From DASUFI01 sp036274635 (GTDB lineage: Bacteria; Planctomycetota; B15-G4): DNA of 5,618 nucleotides. Both the position numbers and the translations under genes were made by a program. The stretch spans positions 1 to 5,618 of the forward strand of contig DASUFI010000038.1 in the NCBI GenBank assembly GCA_036274635.1, read 5' to 3'. A model generated the notes under the pieces. The model was given only the letters and a program-made list of their open reading frames with translations, searched no databases and had not been told where the DNA came from. Position 1 is the first letter of the stretch. Each line of letters opens with the position of its first letter. Shown one piece after another: positions 4,884-5,618 of this stretch.

Positions 4884-5618
4884 GGCGCGCGGGCTGCGCG
4901 GCAGATCGCGCGGCCGGCAGCTTGCCGCGCACGCGCTCGTAGCCGGCCCACGGGTCGCGGCGCGCCACGCGCCGCAGCACCTGCGCGAAGCCGAAGCCGT
5001 TGGGCTTGAGTCCGGCCTTCAGCTCCTCCCACGCCAGCGGCACGGCCACCGGCGCGCCGGGCCGCGCGCGCGGCGAGTAGGGCGCGATGGCGGTGGCGCC
5101 GCGCGCGTTGCGCACCCAGTCCACGAAGATGCGCCCCTGGCGCGCGGCCTTGGAGGCCTTGGCGATGAAGCGCCGCGGCTCGTCGCGCTCGAGGCTGCGC
5201 GCCATGGCCTCCGCGAAGGCGGACACCTCGGCGATGTCGCGCCGGCGCTCGAGCGGCACCACGACGTGCAGGCCCTTGCCGCCGGTGGTCATGACGAAGG
5301 AGCGCAGCTTCACCGCCTGCAGGCGCCGCCGCAGCTCGCGCGCGGCCTCCATGACCCGCGCGAAGGGCACGTCCGGCGCCGGGTCGAGGTCGAGCACCAT
5401 GCGATCGGGCTTGCGCGGCTCGTCGGCCCGCACGCCGGCGACGTGCAGCTCGAGCGCGCCCATCTGCGCCATGGCCAGCAGGCCGGCCACGTCGCCCACG
5501 CTCATGTAGGGCGCGAGGGCTCCCGACGACTCGGGCATCTGCACCACGTCCACCGCGTCGGGCTTGCCGTCCGTGGCGTGCTTCTGGAAGAAGCAGCCGC
5601 CGCCGACGCCGTTGGGGC
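4879..5618 (-). CDS. ligD: DNA ligase D polymerase/primase domain (partial, cut by window end)
   Basis: This archaeo-eukaryotic-primase-type polymerase domain of bacterial non-homologous end joining fills and extends broken DNA ends, often with ribonucleotides, together with Ku. The visible 245 residues read in from the window edge (first full codon at 5614-5616) and end at the true C-terminus. Conserved blocks in fragment numbering are FFQKH at 9-13, the catalytic DLD at 76-78 (MVLDLDP), TTGGKGLHVVVPL with H117, and FVDW with the third acidic residue D166. RNARGATAIAPYSPRARPGAPV, the usual family sequence, follows in two adjoining blocks. A GTG at 5553 cannot be the start because FFQKH lies upstream of it. 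The N-terminus is outside the window, so this is either the C-terminal domain of a full ligase-phosphoesterase-polymerase LigD or a free-standing polymerase. No ku gene is visible. It runs against the LPS operon and is functionally separate from it. Confidence 0.93.
   Translation of the reverse strand, partial: PNGVGGGCFFQKHATDGKPDAVDVVQMPESSGALAPYMSVGDVAGLLAMAQMGALELHVAGVRADEPRKPDRMVLDLDPAPDVPFARVMEAARELRRRLQAVKLRSFVMTTGGKGLHVVVPLERRRDIAEVSAFAEAMARSLERDEPRRFIAKASKAARQGRIFVDWVRNARGATAIAPYSPRARPGAPVAVPLAWEELKAGLKPNGFGFAQVLRRVARRDPWAGYERVRGKLPAARSAAQPARR

Noticed and set aside
5087..5509. 140-codon plus-strand open frame opposite ligD
   Set aside because: The translation is Ser/Arg/Thr-rich and antisense to well-supported LigD polymerase motifs.
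1..5618. CRISPR array, tRNA or rRNA genes, or a defence system
   Set aside because: No regularly spaced direct repeats, RNA gene signatures or defence domains were seen. LigD is a repair enzyme and is not evidence of a defence island.

Overview
The window is very GC-rich, with G or C at most third codon positions. It carries core-lipopolysaccharide genes, so the source is a Gram-negative bacterium. An hldE-type heptose gene next to a deoxyhypusine-synthase-like gene, plus a LigD-type NHEJ polymerase, would suit a high-GC deltaproteobacterial or myxobacterial lineage or an uncultured relative. The sequence alone does not fix the taxon.

Layout. Positions 1-216 hold no convincing long gene. They contain a purine/G-run tract, a weak promoter candidate and two tiny overlapping ORFs that lead into the first gene. 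From 217 to 4878 four genes run rightward as one apparent operon: an LpxL/HtrB-family acyltransferase (217-1218), a deoxyhypusine-synthase-like protein of unknown function (1246-2187), the bifunctional heptose kinase/adenylyltransferase HldE (2184-3638) and a WaaF-type heptosyltransferase (about 3817-4878). From 4879 to the right edge a leftward gene, cut by the window end, encodes the polymerase domain of DNA ligase D. It converges on the heptosyltransferase gene with no spacer.

How the genes fit together. HldE makes the precursor for ADP-heptose, the heptosyltransferase adds heptose to the lipid A/Kdo core, and the acyltransferase adds a secondary acyl chain to lipid A or a similar lipid. 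The deoxyhypusine-synthase-like gene overlaps hldE by ATGA, which ties it to this pathway, but its reaction is unknown. LigD belongs to a separate double-strand-break repair function.

Most unusual feature. The hldE-heptosyltransferase junction contains an imperfect palindrome of about 144-164 nt (3626-3789) with a perfect central hairpin. Removing 173 nt between two TGA triplets on paper restores an ATGA stop/start overlap and an in-frame start for the heptosyltransferase, preceded by a good Shine-Dalgarno sequence. This looks like a small palindromic mobile element inserted exactly at a coupled start codon, which displaced the start to a downstream GTG.
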